From positions 310,001 through 374,000 of the forward strand of contig JAIXOM010000045.1 of the NCBI GenBank assembly GCA_027486755.1: a stretch of DNA of 64,000 nt, given 5' to 3'. Each line of letters starts with the position of its first letter. Positions within the stretch are counted from its first letter, which is position 1. The stretch is from Comamonadaceae bacterium (GTDB lineage Bacteria; Pseudomonadota; Gammaproteobacteria; Burkholderiales; Burkholderiaceae_C). Shown here piece by piece: positions 1 to 9,037 of the stretch. Below the pieces are notes generated by a model. The model searched no databases and had not been told where the DNA came from. It saw nothing but the letters and a program-made list of their open reading frames with translations. The position numbers and the translations under genes are program-made.

Positions 1-230
1 TGTTCGCCGACGCGATGCGCCGTGCCAACGTGAGCGGCGATCCAGCCAAGCTCAAGGCTGAACGCACCGCCATCCGCGACACCCTGCGCAGCACCCAAAT
101 CAGCGGCGTGACCGGCAACATCTGCTTCAGCAAGGACGGCGACTCTGAACTGCCGGCCTACATCATCCGCATCAAGGGTGGTCAGCGCACCTTGCTCGAC
201 AGCCACGCGCCCGACGCTTGCAGCAAGTGA
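1..230 (+). CDS. Liv-type ABC transporter solute-binding protein, C-terminal end (partial)
   Basis: Only the last 75 or so codons lie in the window; the frame is read from base 3 and stops at 228-230. The segment RTAIRDTLRSTQISGVTGNI followed by a D-G-D turn and a hydrophobic strand matches the C-terminal lobe of periplasmic receptors of the branched-chain amino acid (LivJ/LivK) class. In these, an 'F-x-G-V-T-G-x-I-x-F-D' block closes the fold. The protein would sit in the periplasm and feed a LivHMGF permease. Its stop codon overlaps the ATG of the next gene (TGATG), so it belongs to the same transcription unit as the catabolic genes that follow. The ligand cannot be told from this fragment. 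Confidence 0.8.
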   Translation, partial: FADAMRRANVSGDPAKLKAERTAIRDTLRSTQISGVTGNICFSKDGDSELPAYIIRIKGGQRTLLDSHAPDACSK

Positions 231-1000
231 TGGGCACTTCCGTTTGGAATGAGCAGGCCTTTGCGGGCCTGCGCCTGGTGCTGGCCGGCGGCTGCGGCGG
301 CATAGGCCGGCACCTGGCCGGCCAGGCCGCCGCGCTGGGCGCGCAGATACGGGTGCTAGACCTGCCCGCCTCGATCGAGCGGCATGGCGCCGCTCTGCCT
401 TGCATCCCCATGGACGCCAAGGACCCCGCTTCGGTCGATGCGGCGATGGCGCAGGCGGCCAACGAGCTGGGCGGGATTGATGCCTGCATCAATCTGGTGG
501 GCTATATGAGCGAGCACAAGGCCCTGCAACAAACCGCCACGGAAGTTTGGCAGGACGTCATGCGCGGCAACCTCGATGCCGCCTTCTACATCTCGCGCGC
601 GGCTTTGCCGCACCTGCACCGCAGTGAGCGAGGCAGTTTGCTGCACGTGGCCTCGGGCCTGGGAGGCTGGGCCCGACCGATGTTCGGCGCCTACGGTCCG
701 GCCAAAGCCGGCATGATTTTGATGGTGCGCGAGCTGGCGCTGGAAAATGCGCCGAAAGTCCGGGTCAACGCGGTAGCGCCGGGTGCAGTTGACACCGCCT
801 TTTTGCGCGGCGGGACCGGCCGCTCCGACGAGTCCGCCCCACCCAACTTGGACCCCAATACCTACGGGAAAGTGGTTCCCCTGGGCCGCATGGCGGTACC
901 GCAGGACGTCAGCGACCCTATCTTGTTCCTGATCAGCCCAGCGGCGGCCTACATCACCGGCCAGACCCTGCAGATCAACGGCGGCACTTATATGCCTTGA
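230..1000 (+). CDS. Short-chain dehydrogenase/reductase
   Basis: A 256-residue classical SDR, expected to be an NAD(P)(H)-dependent alcohol or hydroxyacyl oxidoreductase in the cytoplasm. The cofactor motif GGCGGIG is at about residues 20-26. The catalytic Ser is in HVASG near residue 142 and the Tyr-x-x-x-Lys pair is in AYGPAKAG near residues 155-159. The C-terminal ITGQTLQINGGTYMP block is typical of the family. ATG 230 is preferred over the upstream TTG at 218 because it overlaps the preceding stop codon. SDRs in catabolic clusters often act on 3-hydroxyacyl-CoA or ring alcohols; the substrate here is not identifiable. The position next to a solute receptor and upstream of CoA-ligase and thiolase genes suggests a step in the same pathway. 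Confidence 0.88.
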   Translation: MGTSVWNEQAFAGLRLVLAGGCGGIGRHLAGQAAALGAQIRVLDLPASIERHGAALPCIPMDAKDPASVDAAMAQAANELGGIDACINLVGYMSEHKALQQTATEVWQDVMRGNLDAAFYISRAALPHLHRSERGSLLHVASGLGGWARPMFGAYGPAKAGMILMVRELALENAPKVRVNAVAPGAVDTAFLRGGTGRSDESAPPNLDPNTYGKVVPLGRMAVPQDVSDPILFLISPAAAYITGQTLQINGGTYMP

Positions 1001-1052
1001 ACGGGGTGCTGCGCTTGGCGCAGCACCCGCCTCCTGAATTGATGAGACTGCC

Positions 1053-1751
1053 ATGAACACCATGCGACCATACAACCCCTCCCCCGAACTGGTGCGGCGC
1101 GTGGTGGCCCGCCGCGGCCGCTTGCATGCCTTTGAAACCATCAAACCTCAGCGCACCGCGCTGATCGTGGTGGACATGCAAAACAGCTTCGTCAAAAAGG
1201 AGGGTGCTCATGCCTGGGTACCGGGTGCGGCAGCGACCTGCCCAACCATCAACCGACTCGCCCGCGGGGTGCGCGAGACCGGTGGCACGGTGGTCTGGAT
1301 CCTCAACACCTATGCGCCGAAGTCCGACCAGGCTTGGTCTCACTTTCACCAGGAACTGTCGAGCCCACAAGGCGATGCCCTGCGCAGCAGCTGCATGGCC
1401 GAGGGTACTGCGGGTCATGAGCTGTATGCCGACCTCGCGCCTGAGCCGCAAGACTGGCGGGTTCGCAAGTATTTCTACAGCGCCTTCATCCAAGGCTCGT
1501 CTGACCTGCATGAGCGACTTCAAGCCCAGGGCATCGACACCCTGCTCATTGCGGGCACCGCGACCAATGTGTGCTGCGAATCGACCGCCCGCGACGCGAT
1601 GATGCTCAACTACCGCACCCTCATGGTCTCCGACGCCTGCTCGGCCATGAGCGTGGACGAGCATGAGGCCTGCCTGAGCAACTTCATCTTCAGCTTTGGT
1701 GATGTGCAGACCACCCAAGAGGTGCTTGAGCGCCTGGGCCGTCAGGGCTGA
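1053..1751 (+). CDS. Isochorismatase-family cysteine hydrolase
   Basis: This 232-residue protein has the isochorismatase-like alpha/beta fold. The catalytic Asp is D41 in LIVVDMQNSF, the Lys is in the VRKYFYSAF block near residue 139, and the nucleophile is Cys174 in ATNVCCESTARDA. This triad is also found in N-carbamoylsarcosine amidases, nicotinamidases, ureidoacrylate hydrolases and isochorismatases. It most likely hydrolyses an amide, carbamate or vinyl-ether bond in the cytoplasm. The N-terminal 30 residues are basic and not part of the usual core. The gene lies 52 bp after the SDR. In a catabolic cluster it could remove an amide or carbamoyl group from the substrate, but nothing in the sequence names the substrate. 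Confidence 0.88.
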   Translation: MNTMRPYNPSPELVRRVVARRGRLHAFETIKPQRTALIVVDMQNSFVKKEGAHAWVPGAAATCPTINRLARGVRETGGTVVWILNTYAPKSDQAWSHFHQELSSPQGDALRSSCMAEGTAGHELYADLAPEPQDWRVRKYFYSAFIQGSSDLHERLQAQGIDTLLIAGTATNVCCESTARDAMMLNYRTLMVSDACSAMSVDEHEACLSNFIFSFGDVQTTQEVLERLGRQG

Positions 1752-1762
1752 AATCCGCCGGC

Positions 1763-2767
1763 ATGGACAAGCGGCCGCAAGCACCCGAGTCGGCGGCTGA
1801 GCCTTGGGGCCACGGGCACGACTTTCACGTAGACGCCAGTGCTGCCGAGCGCGGCACCCGCGCGGTGGTCTGGATCACCCTGGTCACCATGGTGGTCGAG
1901 ATTGTGGCCGGCTGGTGGTTCAACTCCATGGCTTTGCTGGCCGACGGTTGGCACATGAGCTCGCACGCGGTGGCCATAGGCGTGACCGCCTTCGCCTACG
2001 CCGCCGCAAGACGCTTGGCGCGCGACCGCAGCTTTGCCTTCGGCACCTGGAAGATTGAGGTATTGGGCAGCTTTGCCAGTGCCGTCATGCTGCTGGGCGT
2101 GGCCTTGCTGATGCTGGCGGGTTCGGCCGAGCGCCTGCTGTCGCCGCAGCCCATACAGTACCGTGAGGCCCTGCTGGTGACCGTGCTGGGGCTGCTGGTG
2201 AACCTGGTTTGCGCCCTGATCCTGCAGCGGGCCCACGAGCCCGGTCAGCATAACGGGCATCATGGGCACAGCCATAGCCACAGTGGCACCGACCCGGGCG
2301 ACAGGTACGGGGGCGACCTCAACCTGCGTTCGGCCTATACCCATGTGCTGGCCGATGCGGCCACCTCGGTGTTGGCGGTGGTGGCCCTGGCCGGCGGCTG
2401 GTGGCTGGGTTGGTCCTGGCTGGACCCGGCCATGGGCATCCTCGGCGCTGTGCTGGTGGCCAGTTGGGCCATAGGCCTGACGCGCGACAGCTCGCGTATC
2501 TTGCTCGACCGTGAGATGGACCACCCCATCGTCCAAGCCACCCGCGAGGTGCTGGACTTCAGCGACCACCCACACAGCACCCGGCTCACCGACCTGCATC
2601 TTTGGCGGGTCGGCCGCCATGCCTGGGCCTGTGCGGTGACCGTGGTCACCGATGATGCTGCGCTCAGCCCCGCTCAGGTTCGCCAGCGCCTGGCCCAGGT
2701 GCCGCAGCTGGCGCACAGCACCATCGAGATCCACCAGCTCCATGGCTCGGCAGATCCGACGCCTTAA
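1763..2767 (+). CDS. dmeF: Cation diffusion facilitator, DmeF-like Co/Ni/Zn exporter
   Basis: A 334-residue inner-membrane proton/metal antiporter of the CDF family. It has about six hydrophobic segments and a His-rich cytoplasmic loop HHGHSHSHSG between TM4 and TM5. The metal-site motifs are ADGWHMSSH in TM2, a signature of the DmeF branch that is known for cobalt export, and HVLADAATS in TM5. The N-terminus also carries a His-rich GHGHDFHVD stretch. A C-terminal cytoplasmic domain (TDLHLWRVGRHAWAC) completes the protein. It begins 11 bp after the isochorismatase-like gene and is on the same strand. Why a metal exporter sits in a catabolic cluster is unclear; it could be a passenger, or could balance metal for the metal-dependent oxygenase downstream. 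Metal specificity is inferred. Confidence 0.88.
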   Translation: MDKRPQAPESAAEPWGHGHDFHVDASAAERGTRAVVWITLVTMVVEIVAGWWFNSMALLADGWHMSSHAVAIGVTAFAYAAARRLARDRSFAFGTWKIEVLGSFASAVMLLGVALLMLAGSAERLLSPQPIQYREALLVTVLGLLVNLVCALILQRAHEPGQHNGHHGHSHSHSGTDPGDRYGGDLNLRSAYTHVLADAATSVLAVVALAGGWWLGWSWLDPAMGILGAVLVASWAIGLTRDSSRILLDREMDHPIVQATREVLDFSDHPHSTRLTDLHLWRVGRHAWACAVTVVTDDAALSPAQVRQRLAQVPQLAHSTIEIHQLHGSADPTP

Positions 2768-2885
2768 GGGCAGCTATCAGGGTTTTTCCCTTATTCGCCG
2801 GGCCCAGCCTGGGTTAACTTAGCACCTAGCGTCAGTTCAATAAAGAAAGCGATGCCGGACATCGCCCGTCCAGGAGGAGAGCCCT

Positions 2886-3371
2886 TTGCCCGCCAGCCAT
2901 TCACAGGCCAGCCCTGACCCGTCCCTGCTTTGGGGCACCTGGCATTTGCAGCGCTGGGAGATCGCCTACAGCGACGGCAGGCCGAGCACCCTGCCCTTCG
3001 GGCCCGATGCCACCGGCCTGATCGTCTACACCGGCGACGGCACCATGTCGGCCTGCATTGCCCGCGCTGCGAGGCCACCCCTGTCGGGCCAGAGCACCCG
3101 CTCGGTGCCTGAGGCCGAACGCCTGGCCGCCTTTGAAAGCTACTTCCAGTACGCCGGGCGCTATCACACCCGGGTGCATGAAGGCCGGGCGCAGGTGGTG
3201 CATCAGGTCAGCCATGCGCTCAATCCCAACTTCGTGGGCAGCGAGCAGGTGCGCAATATGGACTTTGGCGAGGGCGCAACCCTGACCCTGTCGGCCAGCG
3301 ACCCCCTGCCCGGCAGCACGACCGTGCTGCGCCATCACCGCCTCATTTGGCAGCGCAAGGAGGCCGCATGA
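2886..3371 (+). CDS. Lipocalin-like domain protein
   Basis: A 161-residue protein with the opening LLWGTWHLQRWEIAYSDGR and the GLIVYTGDGTMSACIAR strand pair typical of the Lipocalin-like (Lipocalin_5) family, small beta-barrels that often accompany polyketide, steroid and acyl-CoA clusters. No signal peptide is seen, so it is probably cytoplasmic. TTG at 2886 is chosen as start because a strong Shine-Dalgarno, AGGAGGAG, lies at 2872-2879. No ATG precedes the conserved WGTW motif. The stop overlaps the ATG of the aldehyde dehydrogenase gene, implying coupled translation. It may bind or isomerise a hydrophobic intermediate; no catalytic residue can be assigned. Confidence 0.72.
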   Translation: MPASHSQASPDPSLLWGTWHLQRWEIAYSDGRPSTLPFGPDATGLIVYTGDGTMSACIARAARPPLSGQSTRSVPEAERLAAFESYFQYAGRYHTRVHEGRAQVVHQVSHALNPNFVGSEQVRNMDFGEGATLTLSASDPLPGSTTVLRHHRLIWQRKEAA

Positions 3372-5068
3372 GCTTGTATCAAAAGCACCTGCCTGTGCTG
3401 GAGCGGGCCCGCCAGGCCTGCCGCGAGCGCCATTGCTGGAGCCCCTACCCGGAGCTGCCCGCCAAATACCCCGACGCCGAAAGGGCCCAGGCCTTGGGCC
3501 TGCAGGCTTTTGAGTCGCACTTGGGAGGCGCTGGCCAAAGCCGCCGCTTTGCGCTGGCGCAGCCCGGCCAGATCGGCTGGCTGGGCCAGGAGGTTTCGCC
3601 CTACACCCAGCAAGCTCTTCACATCGAGTATCCGCAAAGCGATATCGATGCCCTGTTTGCGGCAGCCGAGCAGGCCATGCCAGCCTGGGCACAGGCCAGC
3701 TTGGAAGTACGCCTGGGCACCCTGATGGAGGTGCTCGATGTGATCTATCGCGAGCATCTGTTCGAGATCACCCACGCGGTCATGCATACCGCTGGCCAGA
3801 GCTACAACATGGCCTATGCCGGCTCGGGGGTCAATGCCCTGGACCGGGGCATTGAGGCGCTGGTCTATGCCGAGCAGGCCATGCGGGCGGTCACGCCTTC
3901 GGCGCGCTGGGAGCGCAGCTTCGGCCCCTCGCAAATCCGGCTGGACAAGACCTATCGCATTGTTCCGCGCGGGGTCGCGGTGTGCTTTGCCTGCGCAAGC
4001 TTTCCGACCTGGAATGCCTGGCCCTCGATGATGGCCAGCCTGGCCACCGGCAATCCGGTGATCGTCAAGCCGCACCCAGCCACGGTGCTGCCCATGGCCC
4101 TCACCGTGCGAGTGTTTCGCCGGGTGCTGGCTGAGGCCGGTTTCGATCCCAACCTGGTGAGCTTGGCTTTGGACAGCCAGGCCGAGCCCATCGGCAAGCA
4201 ATTGGTCAAGCACCCGAAAACCGCCATCGTGGACTTCACCGGCAGCGTGCAGTTTGGCCAGTGGGTTGAGCAAAACGCCTACCCGGCGCTGGCTTATACC
4301 GAGACCGCCGGCAGTAATACCGTGGTGCTGGAGTCGGCCCAAGACCTGGACGCCGCCCTGCGCAGCCTGGCCACCACCTTGTGCATGTTCAGCGCCCAAA
4401 TGTGCACCAGCCCGCAAAATATTTATGTGCCGCGCCAGGGCGTGCGCACCCCTACCGGTACCGTGCCTTTTGAAGAGATCGGCCGGCGACTGGCCGAGGC
4501 GGTGGCCAGCGTCGGCAGCGAGCCCAAGAAGGCCGCCATGATCCTGGCCACCATACAGTCGCCGCAGACCCTGGCCTTGCTGGCGCAGTTACAGGACGAA
4601 GGCGAGCGGCGTGGGCAGGTGCTGCTGGCCCCCCGGCCCTATGTGCATCCGCAATTTCCACATGCCCGCACCAGTACCCCCTTGATGCTGCAGGTGAGCA
4701 CCGCCGAGCGCGACCTGTATGCCGGCGAGCGCTTCGGCCCGGTGAGCTTTGTGATCGCCTGCGACAGCGCCCAAGACGCGCTGGCTCAAGCCAGCGCCGA
4801 TGTGCGCGAATTCGGCGGCCTGACCGCCTTCCTGTATTCCACTGACGAAGATTTCATCGCGCAGGCCGAGCAGGCCTACGCCCGTGCTGGCGCCCAGCTG
4901 ACCACCAACCTCACAGGCGCCATGCCGCTCAATTTTGCAGCGGCCTACAGCGACTACCACGTGACCGGTCTGAACCGGGCTGGCAATGCCAGCCTGACCC
5001 AACTGGCCTTCGTGAGCAGCCGTTTTTGCATCGCGCAGTCGCGTCGGCCAGCGCGCGACCCGGCCTGA
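3368..5068 (+). CDS. PaaN-like aldehyde dehydrogenase
   Basis: A 566-residue member of the aldehyde dehydrogenase superfamily, resembling the PaaN proteins first named in phenylacetate clusters. The opening SLYQKHLPVLERARQACRER and WSPYPE are typical of that branch. The NAD-binding region contains FPTWNAWPSMMASLATGNPV and VDFTGSVQFGQW; ETAGSNTVVLE carries the general-base Glu, and the catalytic Cys lies in MFSAQMCTSPQNIYV. It should oxidise a carbonyl substrate to the acid in the cytoplasm using NAD(P)+. ATG 3368 overlaps the stop of the lipocalin-like gene. The next gene is a double-bond-cleaving oxygenase whose product would be an aldehyde, so this enzyme is the natural second step. It lacks the MaoC hydratase domain found in PaaZ. 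Confidence 0.87.
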   Translation: MSLYQKHLPVLERARQACRERHCWSPYPELPAKYPDAERAQALGLQAFESHLGGAGQSRRFALAQPGQIGWLGQEVSPYTQQALHIEYPQSDIDALFAAAEQAMPAWAQASLEVRLGTLMEVLDVIYREHLFEITHAVMHTAGQSYNMAYAGSGVNALDRGIEALVYAEQAMRAVTPSARWERSFGPSQIRLDKTYRIVPRGVAVCFACASFPTWNAWPSMMASLATGNPVIVKPHPATVLPMALTVRVFRRVLAEAGFDPNLVSLALDSQAEPIGKQLVKHPKTAIVDFTGSVQFGQWVEQNAYPALAYTETAGSNTVVLESAQDLDAALRSLATTLCMFSAQMCTSPQNIYVPRQGVRTPTGTVPFEEIGRRLAEAVASVGSEPKKAAMILATIQSPQTLALLAQLQDEGERRGQVLLAPRPYVHPQFPHARTSTPLMLQVSTAERDLYAGERFGPVSFVIACDSAQDALAQASADVREFGGLTAFLYSTDEDFIAQAEQAYARAGAQLTTNLTGAMPLNFAAAYSDYHVTGLNRAGNASLTQLAFVSSRFCIAQSRRPARDPA

Positions 5069-5092
5069 ACCACCCCTTAGCAGGAGATCATC

Positions 5093-6538
5093 ATGGGATC
5101 CAACGACATTCCGGTACTCAATGGCGGCTTTGCACCCATTGAGCATGAATACACCATCGAGCTGACCGACGTTGAGGGCGAGATCCCCAAGGATCTGACC
5201 GGCATGCATGTGCGCAACGGGCCGAACCGGCGCTTTGAGGCGCAGGGCCGTTACCACTGGTTCGACGGTGACGGCATGCTCCATGCCGTTGAATTTGAAG
5301 GCGGGCGGGCCCGCTACCGCAACCGCTGGGTGATGACACAAGGGCTGCAGGAAGAACTGGCCGCCGGTCAGGCGCTGTGGCAAGGCATCAAGGATCCGCC
5401 GCGCAAGGACAGGCCCGACGCGCCGCTGAAAAACACCTCCAATACCGACGTCAAGTACTACGCCGGCCACCTGATCTCCATGTGGTACTTGGGCGGCAGC
5501 GTCTACAAGGTCAGGCCCGACGACCTGTCGACCGCCGGCATGCTCGACCTCGATCCGCGGCTGAAGAACCTGCCGATCTCGGCCCATTCCAAGGTCGACG
5601 AGCGCACCGGTGAATTCCTGTTTTTCGCCTACGGCAAGAAGTCGCCCTATATGCACTACGGGGTGATGGACCGCCATGGCGCCCTCAAGACCTTCATGCC
5701 GGTGCAACTGCCAGGGCCGCGCCTGCCGCACGACATGGCGATCACGCCCAACTACAGCGTGGTGCATGACCTGCCGCTGTTTTATGACATGGAAGCTTTC
5801 GCTGCCGGGCGCCACAAGCTCAAGTTCTATCACGAGACGCCCTCACGCTTTGGCGTCATACCGCGCCACGGCACGCCTGAACAGATCCGCTGGTTCGAGG
5901 CCTCGCCCACCTACATGTACCACGTCTCCAATGCCTGGGAGGAAGACGATGGCCACGGCGGCACCGAGATCGTGATGACCGGCACGCCCTTCAGACTGCC
6001 ACGCGACTGGCGCGGCAATGTGGACGTCGACCGCTTTCCCAAGATGCTGGCCAATCTGGAACACGACTTCATGTTCTACGAATGGCGTTTCAATCTGCGC
6101 ACCGGCCAGACCCGCGAGCGCGTCATCGACGACATCATCAACCAGGAATTCCCGGTCATCAATTCCTGGATGCAGGGCTACAAAACGCGCTACACCTGGA
6201 ATGTGCTGATGGGCCGCTGCAACCAGCCTGAAGACCCGCGCTTTTGCGGCTTCGTGCGCTACGACCTGCAAAAAGACAGTTGCACCACCTACCACGAAGG
6301 CGTGCACAAATGGTTCAGCGAAGCGCCTTTTGCGCCGGCCGACAACTGGAAGAACGAGGACGATGGCTATCTGGTCGGCTTCATGTGGGACGACCTGGCC
6401 CAGGCTTCCTTCGTCACCGTCTTCGATGCGCGCGATATCAGCCGCGGGCCGGTCGCCCGTATACGGCTGCCGCAGCGGGTGCCCAACGGCTTTCATGCCA
6501 CCTGGGTCAGCGGCGAGCGGCTGCGACGCGGTTGGTGA
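5093..6538 (+). CDS. Carotenoid/stilbene cleavage oxygenase (RPE65 family)
   Basis: A 481-residue non-haem Fe(II) dioxygenase of the carotenoid cleavage/lignostilbene dioxygenase family, a seven-bladed propeller that splits a C=C bond with O2 to give two carbonyls. The N-terminal HVRNGPNRRF and YHWFDGDGMLHAV blocks are diagnostic. The four iron-ligand histidines are visible: in SAHSKVDERTG (about 164), RLPHDMAIT (about 213), YMYHVSNAW (about 276) and NGFHATWV (about 467). All are present, so the enzyme should be active. A Shine-Dalgarno AGGAGATC precedes ATG 5093. It sits between an aldehyde dehydrogenase and an acyl-CoA synthetase, which fits cleavage, oxidation and CoA activation. The substrate could be an apocarotenoid, stilbene or other conjugated alkene; the sequence does not decide. 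Confidence 0.93.
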   Translation: MGSNDIPVLNGGFAPIEHEYTIELTDVEGEIPKDLTGMHVRNGPNRRFEAQGRYHWFDGDGMLHAVEFEGGRARYRNRWVMTQGLQEELAAGQALWQGIKDPPRKDRPDAPLKNTSNTDVKYYAGHLISMWYLGGSVYKVRPDDLSTAGMLDLDPRLKNLPISAHSKVDERTGEFLFFAYGKKSPYMHYGVMDRHGALKTFMPVQLPGPRLPHDMAITPNYSVVHDLPLFYDMEAFAAGRHKLKFYHETPSRFGVIPRHGTPEQIRWFEASPTYMYHVSNAWEEDDGHGGTEIVMTGTPFRLPRDWRGNVDVDRFPKMLANLEHDFMFYEWRFNLRTGQTRERVIDDIINQEFPVINSWMQGYKTRYTWNVLMGRCNQPEDPRFCGFVRYDLQKDSCTTYHEGVHKWFSEAPFAPADNWKNEDDGYLVGFMWDDLAQASFVTVFDARDISRGPVARIRLPQRVPNGFHATWVSGERLRRGW

Positions 6539-6551
6539 GCCACTAGCGCCC

Positions 6552-8300
6552 ATGATCCTGGCCGATCCGCAGAAAATCGCCACCTACACCCAAGCGGCTT
6601 GGTGGGGCGAGCGCACGCTGTGGGACCTGTTTTGCGAGCAGCTGCGGCTCAAACCACAGGCCGAGGCGGTCGTCGATGCCTGCAACCGCAGCGACTTCGC
6701 CCACGGCCCAAGCCGGCGCCTGAGCTGGGCTGAGTTGGCCCACGAGGTCGACCGCATGAGCGAGCTGCTGCTGGACCTGGGTCTTGCGCGCGACGATGTG
6801 CTGCTGGCGCAAATGCCCAACAGCGTCGAGCAGTTTGTGGTCTACCTCAGCTGCGCGCGCCTGGGCCTGCTGCTCTCGCCGGTGCCCATCCAGTACCGCG
6901 AGCATGAGCTGACCCACATCCTCAAGCTGACGCAAGCCCGTGCGGTGGTGACCTTTGCCCACATCGGCCCGGCCGGTAAGGCCCAGGCCAGCGCCGCCAT
7001 GTGGCTGGCGCTGCAGCGAAAGCATCGCCATCTCAATCATGTACTCTGCTGGGGCCCCGATGTGCCCCAGGGCGCACTGAGCATCGAGTCGCTCTGGCCC
7101 GCCCAGGGCGACCACAAGCGCCTGCGCCAAGCCCAAGAGCGCGCAGCGGTGAGCGCCAACGATGTCTTCACCATCTGCTGGACCTCGGGCACCGAGGCCA
7201 GCCCCAAGGGCGTGCCGCGCAGCCACAACGAGTGGTTGGTGGTTGCGCCCTCGATCATCGAAGCAGCCCAGCTGCAGCCGGGCGCGCGCCTGCTCAACCC
7301 CTTTCCGCTGATCAATATGGCCGGCCTGTCGACCGCCTTTGTCACCTGGCTGGCTCTGGGCGCCACCGTGGTGCAGCATCAGCCCTTTTCCCTGCCGGTC
7401 TTTCTGCAGCAGCTGCGCACCGAGAAAATCGACTACACCGTGGCGCCGCCGGCCATCCTCAACACCTTACTGCAGCATGAAGAAATGCTGGAGGGCATCG
7501 ATTTCAAACGCCTCCATCGCATCGGTTCGGGCTCGGCGCCGCTGTCGCAATGGATGGTGCAAGGCTTTGAGGCCCGCCATGGGGTACGCATCGTCAACTA
7601 CTTTGGCTCCAACGAAGGCGCAGCCCTGAGCAGCAGCGACATCGACGTGCCCGACCCGGCGCTCAGAGCCCAGTATTTTCCGCGCGCTGGGGTCGACAGC
7701 CACCAATGGCAGATTTCGACCACCCGCAAAATTCGCACCCGTCTGGTTGATCTGCAAAGCGGCGAAGACATCCTTGAGAACGGCCGCCCTGGCGAGCTGC
7801 GCTTTTCAGGGCCGACCATCTTCAGCGGCTACTTTCGCGCGACTGAACTCAACCAGCGCGCCTTTGACGCTCAGGGCTACTACTGCACCGGTGATTTGTT
7901 TGAAATTGCCGGCGAGCGTCAGCAGTACTACCGTTATGTGGGCCGCAGCAAAGATCTGGTGATTCGCGGTGGGGTCAATATCTCGTCCGAAGAGATTGAA
8001 AACCTGCTGATTGCCTGCCCGGGCGTGCAGGACGTGGCGGTGGTGGCCGTGCCCGACGCGATCCTGGGCGAAAAGCTATGCGCCTGCATCGTCGCCCGCG
8101 CTGGCAGCAAACCCCGTCTGGCCGATCTGCAGGACTTTCTCAGGAACGAGCGCAAGGTGGCGGTCTACAAACTGCCCGAGTACCTGCTGCCCCTGGACAG
8201 CTTGCCGCGCAATGCGGTGGGCAAGATTCTCAAGCGCGAGCTGCGCGAGCGCGCGCGCACACTTGGAGTCGGCGACCTTCCTCAGGAGATCAGCGTATGA
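6552..8300 (+). CDS. AMP-dependent acyl-CoA synthetase/ligase
   Basis: A 582-residue ANL-superfamily acid:CoA ligase, which activates a carboxylic acid through an acyl-AMP. The P-loop is ICWTSGTEASPKGVPRSH; NYFGSNEGAALSS is the acyl-binding motif, YCTGDLFEI carries the ribose-binding Asp, YRYVGRSKDLVIRGG is the hinge and GKILKRELRE holds the catalytic Lys. The open frame extends upstream into the oxygenase gene, but ATG 6552, 13 bp after the oxygenase stop, is the first start outside it and gives the normal family length. It ends in an ATGA overlap with the hydrolase gene. It presumably activates the acid made by oxygenase plus aldehyde dehydrogenase. Chain-length or ring preference is unknown. 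Confidence 0.92.
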   Translation: MILADPQKIATYTQAAWWGERTLWDLFCEQLRLKPQAEAVVDACNRSDFAHGPSRRLSWAELAHEVDRMSELLLDLGLARDDVLLAQMPNSVEQFVVYLSCARLGLLLSPVPIQYREHELTHILKLTQARAVVTFAHIGPAGKAQASAAMWLALQRKHRHLNHVLCWGPDVPQGALSIESLWPAQGDHKRLRQAQERAAVSANDVFTICWTSGTEASPKGVPRSHNEWLVVAPSIIEAAQLQPGARLLNPFPLINMAGLSTAFVTWLALGATVVQHQPFSLPVFLQQLRTEKIDYTVAPPAILNTLLQHEEMLEGIDFKRLHRIGSGSAPLSQWMVQGFEARHGVRIVNYFGSNEGAALSSSDIDVPDPALRAQYFPRAGVDSHQWQISTTRKIRTRLVDLQSGEDILENGRPGELRFSGPTIFSGYFRATELNQRAFDAQGYYCTGDLFEIAGERQQYYRYVGRSKDLVIRGGVNISSEEIENLLIACPGVQDVAVVAVPDAILGEKLCACIVARAGSKPRLADLQDFLRNERKVAVYKLPEYLLPLDSLPRNAVGKILKRELRERARTLGVGDLPQEISV

Positions 8301-9016
8301 AACCCATGGTCTTGCTGCTGGCCGGCATGCTCAACAACGACAAGGTTTGGCAGCCGCTGGCTACAGCTCTTGCGGCGCAGGCTGATGTGCGCATCGTGCA
8401 TTTCAGCGAGCAGGACAGCATGAGCGCCATGGCCGCCCATGCCTGGCAGGCGCTGGCCGATCTGCCAGCGCATCAGCCCCTGGCCCTGGCCGGCTTTTCC
8501 ATGGGCGGCTATGTGCTGGCGCAGATGCTGGCCGAACCCAGGCGGGCGGTGCAGGCGGTCGCCTTGGTGGACTCGGCCATCCGGCCAGAAACTGAGGCCA
8601 GCCGCATCAACCGCCTCAAGACGGTGCAGGCCATCGAGGGGGACTTTCCCGCCCTGGTTGAACAGGTCGCCCGCTGGAGCACCCATCCGAGCCGACATGC
8701 CGACGCCAGCTTCATGGCTGAACTCAAAGCCATGCTGCTCGAAGTCGGGCCCGAGACAGCCGTGCGACAGACGCGCGCGATTGCCAGCCGGCCTAACCAC
8801 CAGGCCCTGATGGCCGGCCTGCGCATTCCGGTTGAGATTGTTTGCGGCCGGCAAGACAAGGTCACGCCGCCGGAGTTGTCCCAGGAGGCGGCCGCGCAGA
8901 TGACGACCGCGCAGCTGCATTGGCTAGACGACACCGGCCACATGAGCCCGCTTGAGCAGACGCCGGCGCTGACCCAAATCCTGCTGGGCTGGCTGGCCCG
9001 CATTGAGCCGCACTAA
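8297..9016 (+). CDS. Alpha/beta hydrolase
   Basis: A 239-residue serine hydrolase of the alpha/beta fold. The nucleophile elbow is GFSMGGY (Ser near residue 73), the acid is in CGRQDKVTPPE and the catalytic His in DDTGHMSPLEQ. It starts directly with the first beta-strand MVLLLAGMLNNDKVW and has no signal peptide, so it is cytoplasmic. ATG 8297 overlaps the stop of the ligase gene and has CAGGAGAT 9 bases upstream. In this context it could be a thioesterase, an ester hydrolase or a C-C hydrolase of the pathway. The fold does not allow the reaction to be chosen. Confidence 0.88.
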   Translation: MKPMVLLLAGMLNNDKVWQPLATALAAQADVRIVHFSEQDSMSAMAAHAWQALADLPAHQPLALAGFSMGGYVLAQMLAEPRRAVQAVALVDSAIRPETEASRINRLKTVQAIEGDFPALVEQVARWSTHPSRHADASFMAELKAMLLEVGPETAVRQTRAIASRPNHQALMAGLRIPVEIVCGRQDKVTPPELSQEAAAQMTTAQLHWLDDTGHMSPLEQTPALTQILLGWLARIEPH

Positions 9017-9037
9017 GACCCTGAACGGAGACCCCGC

